Shown here one piece after another: positions 40,206 through 52,279 of a stretch of 64,000 bases of DNA. Where the stretch lies: the NCBI GenBank assembly GCA_035582835.1, contig JAYKAV010002788.1, positions 3,274,794 through 3,338,793 on the forward strand, given 5' to 3'. The stretch comes from Phoebastria nigripes. Its lineage: Eukaryota > Chordata > Aves > Procellariiformes > Diomedeidae. Positions within the stretch are counted from its first letter, which is position 1. Every line of letters starts with the position of its first letter. The notes under the pieces were generated by a model. The model did no database searches. It had not been told where the DNA came from and was given only the letters and a program-made list of their open reading frames with translations. The translations under genes and the position numbers were made by a program.

Positions 40206-40774
40206 CAGTGGATATCTCATCGAGAGCAAACTCTCTCACCTCACAGCTCACCTCCTTTTCCATGTCTTTACAGGTATGCTCTGTGTGTGCGCACAGGGCA
40301 GGGGGGAAGGAAGCGTGCAGGAAGCAAGGCAAAAATACAAGTATGTACCCATATACCAGTTATTCAGTTTTCAGTGCTATGTCAGCAAACCCCCGTGGTA
40401 ACACCCTACAGCAAAATGCAATTCCCAGAAGAAAAGGAGACCAGAATCAGAAAAGAAGCAGGGCCACAGATGGCCCAGGGAAAGGCTGCTGAGGTGTGGA
40501 GACACCTTCATAGCTGCCTCTCGCCAGGTTTTCCTGCTGCCCAGAGGGAGCATCGAGTTCAGCTCAGAGCTCCTGATGACTTCAGGGAGAGCTGCGACCT
40601 GAGGCAGGGCTGCAGGATGTAACTGCTGAGTTTCGGCAGGTGAGGGATGCCACTAACTTCCCCGCCAGAGCTAGGGATTTCAAAGTGTTTTTACTGAAGA
40701 CACCACCTGGAATCTCACCCAAGTTTATCCAAAAGACTGAGAGGACTCAAACTCTCTCCTGCCTTTAGGAGGAG

Positions 40775-40815
40775 AGAAATTATTTGCTAATTATTGCTGT
40801 GCTCCTGTAAAGCAC
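40775..40815 (+). repeat. Direct repeat copy 1 (40 bp, partner at 42738)
   Basis: This AAATTATTTGCTAATTATTG-containing 40-mer recurs 1.96 kb away with two substitutions. The flanking sequences do not match. Confidence 0.85.
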
Positions 40816-42737
40816 CTACACGGTGCAAATTGCGTCCTATGCATTCAGAGGTTCATACGAAATCTCAGTCTTTGTTAAGCTGTGGCGGAAAAAGACGGAA
40901 ATCCCTCCAAAACCTGTGATCTTCCACAGGCAAAGGAACTGCTCTAAAACAAACTAGCATCTCCTTCCTCCCATGGCTGTAATCCAGAAAGCAGTTTACA
41001 TTAATGGGGTATCTGGCCCCCAGCTAAGCTACAAAAAGCCAAAGATGCTGAGATATGACAGTGACAATATAACGTAAAACAGGGCTAATTTTGTATTGCA
41101 GAGTGCCTGGGTAGCAATCGATGTCTGCAGCCAGGTGCCCAGACACACCAGCCTTGCCCGATCATTTCCAGTGTGCCAGCCCACCGCCCTGGAGTTGGGT
41201 GTAGGACAAGCAGGAACTGTGGGTGTAAGAACAGGAGATCTGTGTGCTCTTCGATGGCTCTCAGTCCCAGGGTGGCTATCCTATGGAAGGTACTCAGTAA
41301 TGAACGGGCCCTGTAGGAGAAGGGCCCTGAAATAACCCTTGAATGACGTCTAGCAGAATAAATAAGTTTCCACGGTGACAGTGCCACCATTCCTGAAGTC
41401 TATTTATGCGATTTTATTAGTGATTGGTATCAATGCCTTTCCACAGGGGGAATCCAAGTAGCAACTCAGGCTGTGTTATCCCCTTTAAAAGCCCACTGTG
41501 GTGTTTCATGATGCCCCCCGCTATGGCATGTGCCAGGTCTCTCCTGGCCTGAGGCACCCCTGAGCAGCACAGGGCAAAGGGAGAGCTGCCGGGCAGGGAC
41601 AACGAGAGGGACCGACTCACCTTTAGCATCAACTGGGCAACGTTCCAGGGGTTAAACACCAACCCCAGCCCCATTCTGTTCACGGGGCACCGCACAGCCG
41701 CTTCTTTCATGCTACAGACACAAAGTCTTGTGGGTTTGAAGCCACTTGTGCTTTCCACCTGAGGGTTTTCTGTGGCACCCACAGTCATTGCAGGGAAGTA
41801 CATAGGCACATTCACGCGTGCAGAAGCGTTTGATTTTATTCCAGGAGTTCAACAGCTAAAAAAGTCTTGCATTTTCTTGTATGGGTAGCACGATTATAAT
41901 ATAAATTAAGGAAATCAGGACTCAAGTCTATGAATCCTTATTAGGACTGGTACTCCTTAAACATACTACTTCATATAAGAGTATTTGTATAATTCACAAG
42001 TCTGCAAGAACATGTCTAGTCAAAGTTTCTCATGGCTTTTTTTTTATTTGTCTTCAAATCACCATACACATATATGATGAGATATAAAAGAAACATATGC
42101 TATTCCCTGCTATTCCCAAAATTTCCAAATAGCAGAAGGTGCTGAGTACAATTTATTACTATCAGAGGCCTACCTAAGTCTAAAAATGAAGCTTACACTG
42201 CAACACTAATGGTGTTTATAAGAACTTAAAGCGAAAACAACAAATAAATTGTAACTGAAAAACCTCCAAAAGCTTGTTTTGAGTATTTCTAGAGGTGGAC
42301 ACTAGATGGCAGAACAAATATACGTTCTCTAATAATTGCCAAATACGAATCCTTTTAGTAAGAAGGCAGGCCCAGAGAAGTTAAAGTATAGCATATATCT
42401 AAAATAAATTGAAAGCTTATAGCTGCCCTGCTTTTCCTGATCAGTTCCTGTAGAGCACAGGCCCTGTCAAGGTTGGGTTTAAGACTTTTAAGTTCCTTAC
42501 AACGAGCATTACGATTTGGTCACTAACTCAGGTCTCTCGCCACAGATGCCCACGGCTCCCCTTTCCCCATACCGCATATTTTAAAGTAGGACCCAGGCAA
42601 ACTCTACCCCAACATGTGATAGACGTTAAAAGTTTTTATAGAGAGGTAAGAATCTCAAATGAGCCCAAGTGATTTGGGAACATCGGTGTAATTACAAATC
42701 GGTAGGACACTGCGCAGGTAGCTCAAATTAAGAAAAA

Positions 42738-42778
42738 AGAAATTATTTGCTAATTATTGCTTTGCTTCTGTAAAGCAA
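42738..42778 (+). repeat. Direct repeat copy 2 (40 bp, partner at 40775)
   Basis: This is the second copy of the 40-mer. It differs at two internal positions and at the edge, and the match stops abruptly on both sides. Confidence 0.85.
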
Positions 42779-43259
42779 CATTTCTTCAACAGCATATCAA
42801 CCAGGAGCCACCGTGGGTAAAGGCTGAGCTGAAAAGGCTGGAAAAAAGGTCTGGGAAGAAGGCAAAGGAAACGGTCTGCGCCACGCGGTGCTGGCACGCA
42901 GCCGGCCCGGCTGCCGCCCGCCGGGGCCCCTCTCCGGGCAGGGAGGGGAGCCCGTGCTGCTCCGGGCTGGGGGGGCAGCTGCGCAAATGCACACGCAGCT
43001 CAACAAATGGGGAATGGATTAGCAAAACCGGTTCCGCTGAGAAAATAGGATTTTATGAANGCCAGCTGGAAGCTCAGCATCAGCATTTCTAACGCTGTTA
43101 CCTGCCCACTGGGCACACACACAGACGTGGCAGGTGACAGACCTGCACGCGCGAGCGGCCTTCGCGTTTCAGTCCCGTAAAGGGCTCGGAGCAGCTTCTT
43201 GCCTTGGCTGACTCCGGAGAGCAGAAGGAGCTCAGGTTCGCAGCAGTGGAAGCTGGGCT

Positions 43260-43345
43260 GGCAGTTGAAAGAACCGAGTCTAATTCCAGGCTCCTGACTG
43301 ATTTGCTGTATGACCTTGCGCCACTTCATCTTACTCATTTTCCCT
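43260..43345 (+). mobile_element. MIR/CORE-SINE-like fragment
   Basis: The sequence CTAATTCCAGGCTCCTGACTG.TTTGCTGTATGACCTTGCGCCACTTCA follows the core of MIR-type SINEs. In order it has an AATCC.GGCTC block, then GCTGTGTGACCTTGGGCAA and a CTTCATC-like end. It is old and diverged, with no clear ends. Confidence 0.45.
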
Positions 43346-45439
43346 CACAGCCCTGGCATCTCCTGTCCATCATCTTCCCCTTCAGGTGTCAGGTACACAA
43401 AGCAAAACATACCTACCAACAGTCCTTGCTGCAAGGGAGAAACACCCCCCCCGCCTGCTCCTAAAATGAGACTGCCAGCACTTAACAATATTCCACTGAC
43501 ATTGAAACACCCAGGACTGTCTATTCAAGTGCATCCTTCGTCCATCTGGTTCCTGTCCCCAAGCGTGCAAAAGCTCATTTTAACAAAAAACCGGGCTATT
43601 TCCAGATCAGTTTTGTCAGCTCTTCTTGCTGGAGACGTGAGACAAGAGGACCTTGAGGAAGGATTAAATAGAAGTGATAGGACCCTTCTGGATTAAAAGG
43701 GACTTGAAAGCCTGCAGGAAAGCACAGGGCTGTGGGAGAAGTGCCCAAAGATAGATGATGTCCCATGAAACCTGCACTGGACCAGTAGCTGAGAAACAGT
43801 TTATGATGGGCTCAAGAAGTCATCTGACCTGTTGTGGCAGTGGAGGAGCAGGGCCTACACAACAACCTCTTTCTTTGGGAGGAGCAAACATCTGCATGGC
43901 ATGAAAACAACACCGCTAGAAAAAAAAAGAGGATGAACCCACATGTCACTGGTCTGCAAAATCCAATAGCAGAGGCTCAGAGTTCAGCCCCCGGGAGGCT
44001 GGAGGGACTCCAGAGCCAGCCTGCCCGGCCTGTGGGAGGAGCTGAGAAAGGACCCATCACATCACTCTTGGCCAGCGTTGAGGGAGGCACCGACTGGCTC
44101 CAGAAGTCATAGGCAAGTCTCTTCTGCTACATTCTGCAAATAGGCCTTTCAAAGGGATAATGGGTCAGGTAAAAAGAGGTAGAGTTGGTGGGAAATAATA
44201 TTCCTCAAAGACAACCTTCCTCAGAACTGGAGAAGAAACTTCTTTCATGTTTGTAGGCAATTTACCTTGGCTCGTGATGATTGCAAACCTCAGAATAACT
44301 AAGGTTTGCTCACCTGCAAAAGCAACATGAGATCTGCCCGCCCATCCATCCTGACACGCGGCACCATGGCTGCCATAGGACACACGCACCAGGCCTTTTG
44401 AGTGCAGGAATACCAGACCTCTCCCCTCACAGCCAGAACACTGCTTCCAAATTTGGAGGTGCAAGTAGACAAACCTACCTAAGAAACCAACCGATTCCTC
44501 TTCCTGCATGGAGACGTTTTACCCTGGGATGCCAGCTAAACACGGAAAGGACCGAACCGTGGGATGGACATGGGCAATGGCTCAAAAGAACGGTACAGCT
44601 TAAGAAAGGATAAGTAAAGAAAGGGAAGAAACAGAGAGGGGGTTGAAGCAGCGGTGACAGAGAAACGGACACGTAAACAGCACACAAGGGGAAAACAGTA
44701 GTCACCGTAAGCATTCCTTTATGTTAAAAACTGTATCTAACCATGTCTCTTAACAGCTGCAAATGGTGGTAGTTCACACATCAAGGATGGTGACTGCCAA
44801 TANAGGAGTGAAGGGAACGTGCATGGGAAGTTGGGTGGTGTGGGAACTAAGAGCTTGCTGTTGATTTGTGATGGCGCGGCTGGAAGCCTGCAAACCCTGC
44901 TCAGTCCAGGACCCGCAGGTTCTCAGCTGCTCAGAAAATCAAGTTCCCCTTATCTATGACCCAAGGATAGATAGATGCTTTGGGGACCTTGTGGTTGTTT
45001 TATATTCAGTTCCTATGGTCAACTCCAAGTCTCTTTTATAGCTCAGTCACCTGGTTTCGAAGCGTTGTTTCCAACTTCTTGCAGGGCTGTCTTCCTGTCC
45101 CACGTCCTCCCCAGTCCCACCCTACTCACATGTGCACCCGCTGTCCTGCAGCTCAGCCTGCTCTTGTTCCATGCTGTCCCACTCCTTGCCACTCTTCCCC
45201 CCTTTGTCTCTACCTCACTTCCTTCCATTTTGCCTCTCCACTGCCTTCGCCCTTCCCAGCTAACCCTTTAGTGTCACAATCCAGACTTTCTGAAGTTTTG
45301 ACAAGTTTCTTTTCTGAAATGGGAAGTGGTAAACCAACCTACCACCACACACAGTCTTCTGGTAAAAAATCCTGTCACTTCATCTCCTCCACTTTCAACT
45401 ATCTTCCTCTTGTTTGTCTTGGCTACTCTTTTGCCTACT

Positions 45440-45530
45440 CTTAAATTGCGAACTCTTTGAGGGCAGTGCCAGAATCCGGTCCGTAGAATTCTACAAGGCA
45501 CCTAATATGCTAAATATTGTAAAAGGTCCT
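45440..45530 (+). mobile_element. L2/MIR-type 3' tail-like fragment
   Basis: TTGCGAACTCTTTGAGGGCAGTGCC followed by TCTACAAGGCACCTAATATGCTAAA resembles the common 3' region of L2/MIR-type elements (AACTCCTTGAGGGCAGGGAC, then an AGCACCTAGCA-like block). The match is short and diverged. Confidence 0.35.
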
Positions 45531-47009
45531 ATTTTAATTTTTTTGCTTTTTCATTTTCANTAACTCACTGAAAATCCAAGTAAGCAGGACTAAGTAGACA
45601 GACGTACGTGTCCTGTCAACAGGAAGTTTCTCTTGCATAACTTCTCTGGCAGTTCTGGAAAGCTAAATGCGGTTGGGTTTATTTTCCTCACTGCAAATTA
45701 ATAGTCAGGACAAAAGTGAACCCATAAAGAAAAACCATTTCTGAGAAAGGAGATTCTAGAAAGGCAGATGATTTTTAGCACGCAGAGCTGCCCTCATGAA
45801 ACATCTGCTATGATGTAGTCCTGTTCTGGCCATAGACCAAGCATATCAATAGCTCCGCAGAGTAATGGGATAAGAAATGGGAAAATTGCCATTGCTTGTT
45901 TAGCAGCTTGTTTTGCTGATAAATGTCTGTCACTTTTCAAATAGCTACAGTGTAATTGTTTTTTGGGGAAAATATTTCCTTGAGCAGGAGGTTTGCAGGC
46001 CATTAGCTATTTCCCATCTGTGCTGGTGTTTTAATACACCACACATACACTTTGCTCCCTATTAGAAATTATTCACAGCTTTTGATTACGAACAGGCAGC
46101 CTGAAGTTTAGAAATCACGTCTGTCATTAAAAAGTTTTCTCTAGCCTTACAGAAAATTCAAATCTCAAGATCATTAGAACCAATATGTATGTTTTGAAAG
46201 AACCTCTAAAGACTGCTAGAAGAAAGTATGCTTCTTAGACATCTGTAATTTTAAAATAATGAATGACTGTACAAAAGCAGGAGCTGTTTGACTAAAGCGG
46301 TGGCCACTGTGTGCTCGTTCCATGGCTAGAGGCAGAATGTCACTCAGCCAAGCACTGCCATGTGCTGGAGTTCATCTCATCCCTTTTCAAACTGTGCCAT
46401 GAAAATGTTTAAATTCCACCTGATAGCTGCTAGGACAGACAAGAGACAGACCTCTGTTTAATATCACACAATACCTCTAGTAACTATCTGCTTTCGCTTC
46501 ACACACATACACTCAACATGCAATTACTTGCAGTAAATTTAGCTGTGCCAAAACCCACAGAACTATACTCTTACCTGCATCAACTGAAATACTAGATGCA
46601 CACATTTCTGGGGTGGGGAGAAAAACCAAAAACCATTTCTTATTAATAAGTATCCTTCTCCTTTCTTTCCCCTCCTCCCATCAGAAAAAAAGCAGAGGAA
46701 AAACAAGGAGAGATGTAAAAATGTAGGTACCATTGCAGATTTATTCCAGTGATAAACTCGTTTTGTCATCTGAATCCTTTGCATTTTTTTAATTCAAGAG
46801 GATCACATGAAGTTTCTATCCTAACCAGTTTTAGACTTCACAGAATAAAGTTAGGGAGAAAAAGAAAAGAGATTCAGGATTAGAAAGTGCCCCTCAAAGT
46901 ATGAATATAGGAATGGAGTGAAATTTCCAAGTCAAGTCCTGCACAGTGGGAAACTTGCACCGTTATTTACCACTGGGACCACCAGGCAAAAGGACCAACG
47001 TACAGGCAG

Positions 47010-48475
47010 TGACTGCTTCTCAGAATTTATTGTAAAAAAAGGTATTAAACAATAGGAAGAAAGCGACTCCTTGTTCAACCCACCACATATTGCTTTATGT
47101 GGAAACAATGGAAAAATGTGACAGAAACGTATTTACCCATTCCTATCCATATATCAGATGATCCCAGCTACTCAGGACATGCTCATGGGAAAAATATTGG
47201 CAGTATCACAGCATATGGAAGTGGAAATAAAAAACATGCAGTATTTTCAATTGCAGTTGGGAGGCCTATTTCCTGGAGTCTAAAGATCATGTTGTTTTAT
47301 CTGTTTTCCTTTAGCATAATGTACATTATCAGACTTTTCATAACTTCAGACACCGGCAGAAAGCCCTGATTTTTTGCCAATGGTGACATACCCACCTCAA
47401 AGATAAATGTGGAAGTCAGAATGTCTGCCTTATTTCTGTTTGCAATTTCCTTTCCATAGGAACATGCACATGATACAGTTCCTGCTAGCAGATATTTAAA
47501 GCTTGGCTAGCCTTTTTTCACTAATACCAGTTCAACCCCACTGGAGGTCCTCAGGGCAGCACAAACAATGGAGAATAGACGTCCACCACCACACCACATT
47601 TGTTTTGGCCAAAAACTGCTTCTCCTAACACCAAATTATTCATGTTAAACATACTTGGTAGGTCTTCTGCTTTTGTCTACAAACAGAAAGATGTCAGATT
47701 CTGCATTAAACTGTATTACAAAAAACGTAAACCAATACATTCCACACTATCTTTTTTTTTGTGGATTTTCTAGCTCGTGTCAAAACTGTGAAGTACCAGT
47801 GTTAACTTAAACAGAGCTCAATTTAAACGGAGCCCCAAAATAATAAGTGCACAGTAGTATTTACCTGGTGTAATAAGCTTCATTATCAATTGGTGAAAAG
47901 TTGACTTTGCTTCAGTTTCATGCTCAAAAGCATTGATCAGAGAAAACTTAAGTTACATAGCACCTTTGAGACCACCTCAGTTTCAAGTCAAGGGATGAAT
48001 TTACACATACATAGGTGCATTGTTTTAGGTGTGACATGAGTATAGAACTCAAATACTCAGAAAACAGGGGTCAGCAGAAACCTATGGGTAATGCTAAATA
48101 ACAGTACCTAACCATTTTTTTTCTATTGCTGTGCTTGCTGAAAACTGATAACAGCAACCACAACAGTTTGAGGTGACTCACACAACTGACAGTCACTGGT
48201 GTAGAGCACAGTGGAAATTTTGGCTATTCTGAAAGAAGATACAATGGAGCAATACAGGAAATTCCATACCGAGAGGACAAAGTCAAACATTTGTTCTCTT
48301 GCACATCGTAAAAAGTGTTTTCGGTTACAAATTACCACTGCAAACAATCTTCTCATAGATAAAACTAAAAATGTCTCTACCTAAAAAGCTTTGAGAAGGG
48401 TCAAAACCCCACAAACCATAACTAAAATCTTTCTCTAAGTCCTCTTCCCTTCTGAGTTGCGACAGTCTCCTTATT
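47010..48475 (-). other. TSNAX: Probable TSNAX 3' UTR
   Basis: This is non-coding sequence directly downstream of the TSNAX stop codon on the minus strand, ending at the first canonical poly(A) signal. It is AT-rich and I recognise no repeat in it. The end point is inferred from the signal only. Confidence 0.55.
47026..47031 (-). promoter_or_regulatory. TSNAX: Candidate TSNAX poly(A) signal AATAAA
   Basis: This is the first canonical AATAAA found on the minus strand after the TSNAX stop codon, about 1.45 kb downstream. A second lies at 46740-46745. The length fits the kilobase-scale 3' UTR of TSNAX in other vertebrates. Cleavage here is inferred. Confidence 0.5.
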
Positions 48476-48850
48476 TTAAGAAAGACCCTCCTCTTGGTCA
48501 ATCAATTCCGTTTTGGTGGAGAACACATCAGCCAGCATGTGCTTTGGGATTTCAGATCCCCGTACTTTTAACGTGTAGCAGGCATTCTCTACTTTTGCCA
48601 GACTCTGTTTCAAGGTATACAGCTTCTTAGATACTTCGTAAGGTCCAGTGTTGCCAATGAAAGTGAAACCATCATAAATCTGACGTAAGAACTGGCTCAG
48701 TTCAAAAGGCGTGTCTATGTCACCGTTTCCAACACTGCTGATGCACAGCCGCATCAACTCTCCAGTTAGATCAGCCACTCCCAGCAGGTAATCTACAGGT
48801 GTTACCTTCAGGCTCCAAGTGTGTGGTTGTTTATCATGGGAATTGGAGGT
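48476..48850 (-). CDS. TSNAX: TSNAX last coding exon (translin-associated factor X)
   Basis: TSNAX (Trax) pairs with translin in the C3PO complex, where Trax supplies the RNase activity that degrades passenger strands in RNA interference and processes tRNA fragments. This exon gives 124 residues and a TAA stop at 48476-48478. It starts at 48850 after a CAG acceptor, in phase 0, with [12 protein letters not shown] and then [17 protein letters not shown]. The rest is near-identical to vertebrate TSNAX, for example [20 protein letters not shown] and [19 protein letters not shown], ending IDQEEGLS. The DLTGE motif holds the Asp and Glu that correspond to active-site residues D193 and E197 of human Trax. 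The coding frame is intact. Reading the exon from an internal Met-like start at 48778 would drop its first 24 residues and is not correct. Confidence 0.98.
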   Translation of the reverse strand, partial: TSNSHDKQPHTWSLKVTPVDYLLGVADLTGELMRLCISSVGNGDIDTPFELSQFLRQIYDGFTFIGNTGPYEVSKKLYTLKQSLAKVENACYTLKVRGSEIPKHMLADVFSTKTELIDQEEGLS

Positions 48851-50525
48851 CTGAGGACAGAACAGAACAAAGTCCAGTACAGAGAACTATGAAAAAGCAG
48901 TCTATAATGGTTCAAATACACACTAACTTATCTAACATAACTGGTAATTAAAAACATTCTGGAAAATTAAATTGCATGGCACTTCCACACAGTCTTATTT
49001 CAGAAGTACTAATCTCCTTCCAGCATACTGGAAGGTATGAAAGCATCATTTCCACTTGAGATGTGATTTCCATTCTAGCAAGCATGATAAACATACCCTG
49101 CTTCTACCATCTCTATTTGCAAACAGAATTATCACATCTTTGTACCAACATTTATTTGCAGTTGCTTTTTTTTTTTTGGCTCACAGAGCTCAGCCTAATA
49201 GATTTAAATTTTCCCTAAATGGTCTGTCCAAAGCTACCAAAGCAATCAAGAATCAAAAAGTGTCTACATTATGAAAACAAATCATATCATTTTNTAATAG
49301 TATCTTGAACTTCAAGATATATTTTCTACAAGAAGCTGATAGGTAATAGTTCTCTCAGGTCCGTTTTATATCAGCTGAACTCATTAAAATAGCTACAAAA
49401 TACTTCATGAAGAAAACTCTTCAAAAAGTTACAAGTTTGCTCCTATATCCAAGTTTCCAATACTTTTTATTGCCAAAATATTGGTAACATGGGAGACAAC
49501 GCAGGTTTCTTTCTGTTCCCTTGTTCCCATAACATGGTATCCACCCAAATTCACAAATCTGGTTAGAAGCGTGTATGCAGGGGTTAACAACTTCACAATT
49601 TGTTAAAACAAGTGTGCCACAACGGGTTTGCCTCTGGTAAGAACAAATGAACTTAAGCTAAAAACTTGGCTTCTTTGCAAATATCTTACCAAGAGAATGA
49701 AGAAAGAATAAAAAGTGCTTTACAGCAGAATCTCTTCAACAGAAGCAGACTCAGGAATTCACCTAAAGCAGTAGTGCTGTGCATTACTGTACATTGCACA
49801 TGCACTGCATGTGCATGTCGGTACATTACTACAAAATCGCCTTTTGTCCCGTCAACAATCGAACTGTACACAGTTTACTGTGGTCGGTGGCAGTAGTTTG
49901 TCCCTATGCAAAAAGTTCTATTCTATGGGCAAGTCAAGAAACAGCAGGTACGGTATTAGGGCTAAGGTATGATGGGACACAAGCTTGTCCTCTGAGGGGA
50001 AGCATCAAGATCAACTCCAGGAAAGTTATAAATGACCAAGCTAAGACATATGCAGTGCATTTTAACAGAAGCTGAATACAGTGCCTCCTGTGACTAGTTC
50101 AGTACCAGCAGTAAGATTTCATTCATGGAGTTCATCCTGCCTTGGATTCATTTGTCTCCCCCAACTTCTGCTACATCACTATACACCAGTAGGCCTTACA
50201 GGCAGTCATAGCCATTAAAAATCCCTCCTCTACATTCGTTTGCTACTATTTCACTATCCTGGATCTTTCCCCCTACCAGAAGGAGTTCAGTTTTCTCTGA
50301 ATAAAAAGGATGTGAAATTTATAAACTTGTATCCCATGGATTTAGTTTACTACTTGTCAGAATAAAAAGCATGTTTTGAACAAGTGAGTCAAAGCCCACA
50401 TGTATATCTACTACCATTCCACTAACTGGCCTTATTTAATCAAATGGCAAAAATGTGACTAAGCCTACTCATTGCATTTCCATCCCAGAAAGATGTTTGT
50501 CACATGAGAAAAGAAAAATTTTTAC
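48851..50525 (-). other. TSNAX: TSNAX intron 5
   Basis: This intron of 1675 bases runs between the last two coding exons, with a GTAAAA donor and a TCAG acceptor. It is AT-rich. I see no repeat or gene in it. Confidence 0.9.
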
Positions 50526-50653
50526 CATGTTTGTTGTTTCTTCTCTGTCTTCTGCTGTAAATATTAGTTGTTTGTTGATCTCTTCAACACTAATCAAAGA
50601 TCGTGTTTTGATAAAATACTGAAATGAGACTGCCTCAACATATTCTTGAAGTC
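50526..50653 (-). CDS. TSNAX: TSNAX penultimate coding exon
   Basis: This 128-base exon on the minus strand follows a TTTGCAG acceptor and ends ACATG|GTAAAA. It starts with two bases completing a Gly codon and then encodes [19 protein letters not shown], followed by [16 protein letters not shown] and REETTNM. It ends in phase 0 and joins the last exon cleanly. The two Glu of LQEYVEA correspond to human Trax E126 and E129, which sit in the metal-binding acidic cluster with D193/E197 from the next exon. The variable linker after TAED differs from mammals, as expected. The previous exon, encoding the LSGEDMHQ...ITT region, is not visible in this window and may lie in the nearby assembly gap. Confidence 0.96.
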
Positions 50654-50959
50654 CTGCAAAAATAGCAGAAGAATTAAGCTAATGATTCGAACTTTCCAGC
50701 AATGATCCATGCTCACAATTTTTTTTTTTTTTAGAAATCTTTTAAGTGAGACTATTTTAAGGTTACTAGCAAAAACTGAAAACTAAGATAATCTAGAAAT
50801 AACATTGAAACATAATTTAACATAGCATGCTTCTGAAGTATGAAAACCAGACCAAGGACACAGTAGATAAACATTTTCAAGTTTTTACTCCAACTGCATT
50901 TTTCATTCAAAACCTTCTGTAATATCAGTATAAAGCATTATGCTACTCTCAGAAACACA

Positions 50960-51281
50960 CTGAACAGCAGCTCCCCATAATGTCCCTCAGGGGTCTGTAC
51001 TGGGACCAGTACTGTTTAATGTCTTCATCAATGACACAGACAGTGGGATCGAGTGCACCCTCAGCAAGTTTGCAGATGACACCAAGCTGAGTGGTGCGGT
51101 CGACACACCTGAGGGACGGGATGCCATCCAGAGGGACCTGGACAAGCTGGAGAAGTGGGCCCGTGTGAACCTCATGAGGTTCAACAAGGCCAAGTGCAAG
51201 GTCCTGCACCTGGGTCAGGGCAACCCCTGGTATCAATACAGGCTGGGGGATGAAGGGATTGAGAGCAGCCCTGAGGAGAAG
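50960..51281 (+). mobile_element. CR1 LINE, reverse-transcriptase fragment (cut by gap)
   Basis: The plus strand reads in one open frame through conserved reverse-transcriptase motifs. It starts at [19 protein letters not shown], passes [19 protein letters not shown] (the FADDTKL form of the YxDD-type catalytic motif) and [19 protein letters not shown], and ends at [19 protein letters not shown]. This is typical of a young avian CR1. The frame is undamaged up to the gap, suggesting a recent or once long copy. It starts about 310 bases upstream of TSNAX exon 5, antisense to the gene. Confidence 0.95.
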
Positions 51282-52279
51282 NNNNNNNNNNNNNNNNNNN
51301 NNNNNNNNNNNNNNNNNNNNNNNNNNNNNNNNNNNNNNNNNNNNNNNNNNNNNNNNNNNNNNNNNNNNNNNNNNNNNNNNNNNNNNNNNNNNNNNNNNNN
51401 NNNNNNNNNNNNNNNNNNNNNNNNNNNNNNNNNNNNNNNNNNNNNNNNNNNNNNNNNNNNNNNNNNNNNNNNNNNNNNNNNNNNNNNNNNNNNNNNNNNN
51501 NNNNNNNNNNNNNNNNNNNNNNNNNNNNNNNNNNNNNNNNNNNNNNNNNNNNNNNNNNNNNNNNNNNNNNNNNNNNNNNNNNNNNNNNNNNNNNNNNNNN
51601 NNNNNNNNNNNNNNNNNNNNNNNNNNNNNNNNNNNNNNNNNNNNNNNNNNNNNNNNNNNNNNNNNNNNNNNNNNNNNNNNNNNNNNNNNNNNNNNNNNNN
51701 NNNNNNNNNNNNNNNNNNNNNNNNNNNNNNNNNNNNNNNNNNNNNNNNNNNNNNNNNNNNNNNNNNNNNNNNNNNNNNNNNNNNNNNNNNNNNNNNNNNN
51801 NNNNNNNNNNNNNNNNNNNNNNNNNNNNNNNNNNNNNNNNNNNNNNNNNNNNNNNNNNNNNNNNNNNNNNNNNNNNNNNNNNNNNNNNNNNNNNNNNNNN
51901 NNNNNNNNNNNNNNNNNNNNNNNNNNNNNNNNNNNNNNNNNNNNNNNNNNNNNNNNNNNNNNNNNNNNNNNNNNNNNNNNNNNNNNNNNNNNNNNNNNNN
52001 NNNNNNNNNNNNNNNNNNNNNNNNNNNNNNNNNNNNNNNNNNNNNNNNNNNNNNNNNNNNNNNNNNNNNNNNNNNNNNNNNNNNNNNNNNNNNNNNNNNN
52101 NNNNNNNNNNNNNNNNNNNNNNNNNNNNNNNNNNNNNNNNNNNNNNNNNNNNNNNNNNNNNNNNNNNNNNNNNNNNNNNNNNNNNNNNNNNNNNNNNNNN
52201 NNNNNNNNNNNNNNNNNNNNNNNNNNNNNNNNNNNNNNNNNNNNNNNNNNNNNNNNNNNNNNNNNNNNNNNNNNNNNNN
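51282..52279. other. Assembly gap (998 N)
   Basis: A run of 998 N begins inside a CR1 copy and ends at an A-rich stretch. Long open frames spanning it are artefacts of translating N. The missing sequence probably includes the 3' end of the CR1 and could hold a TSNAX exon. Confidence 0.99.

Larger units (their letters stand above)
24331..46700. other. TSNAX-DISC1 intergenic region
   Basis: About 22.7 kb lies between the DISC1 promoter and the TSNAX 3' end. I recognise no protein-coding gene on either strand. Open frames such as 24335-24766 (+), 33378-33920 (-) and 36529-36903 (+) show no similarity I can name and no linked splice structure. The region holds three degenerate minus-strand LINE fragments, MIR/L2-like scraps, small tandem and alternating repeats, and AT-rich stretches around 32.9-33.4 kb that look like conserved non-coding sequence. 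In mammals this interval is crossed by TSNAX-DISC1 read-through transcripts. Whether that happens here cannot be seen. Confidence 0.7.
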
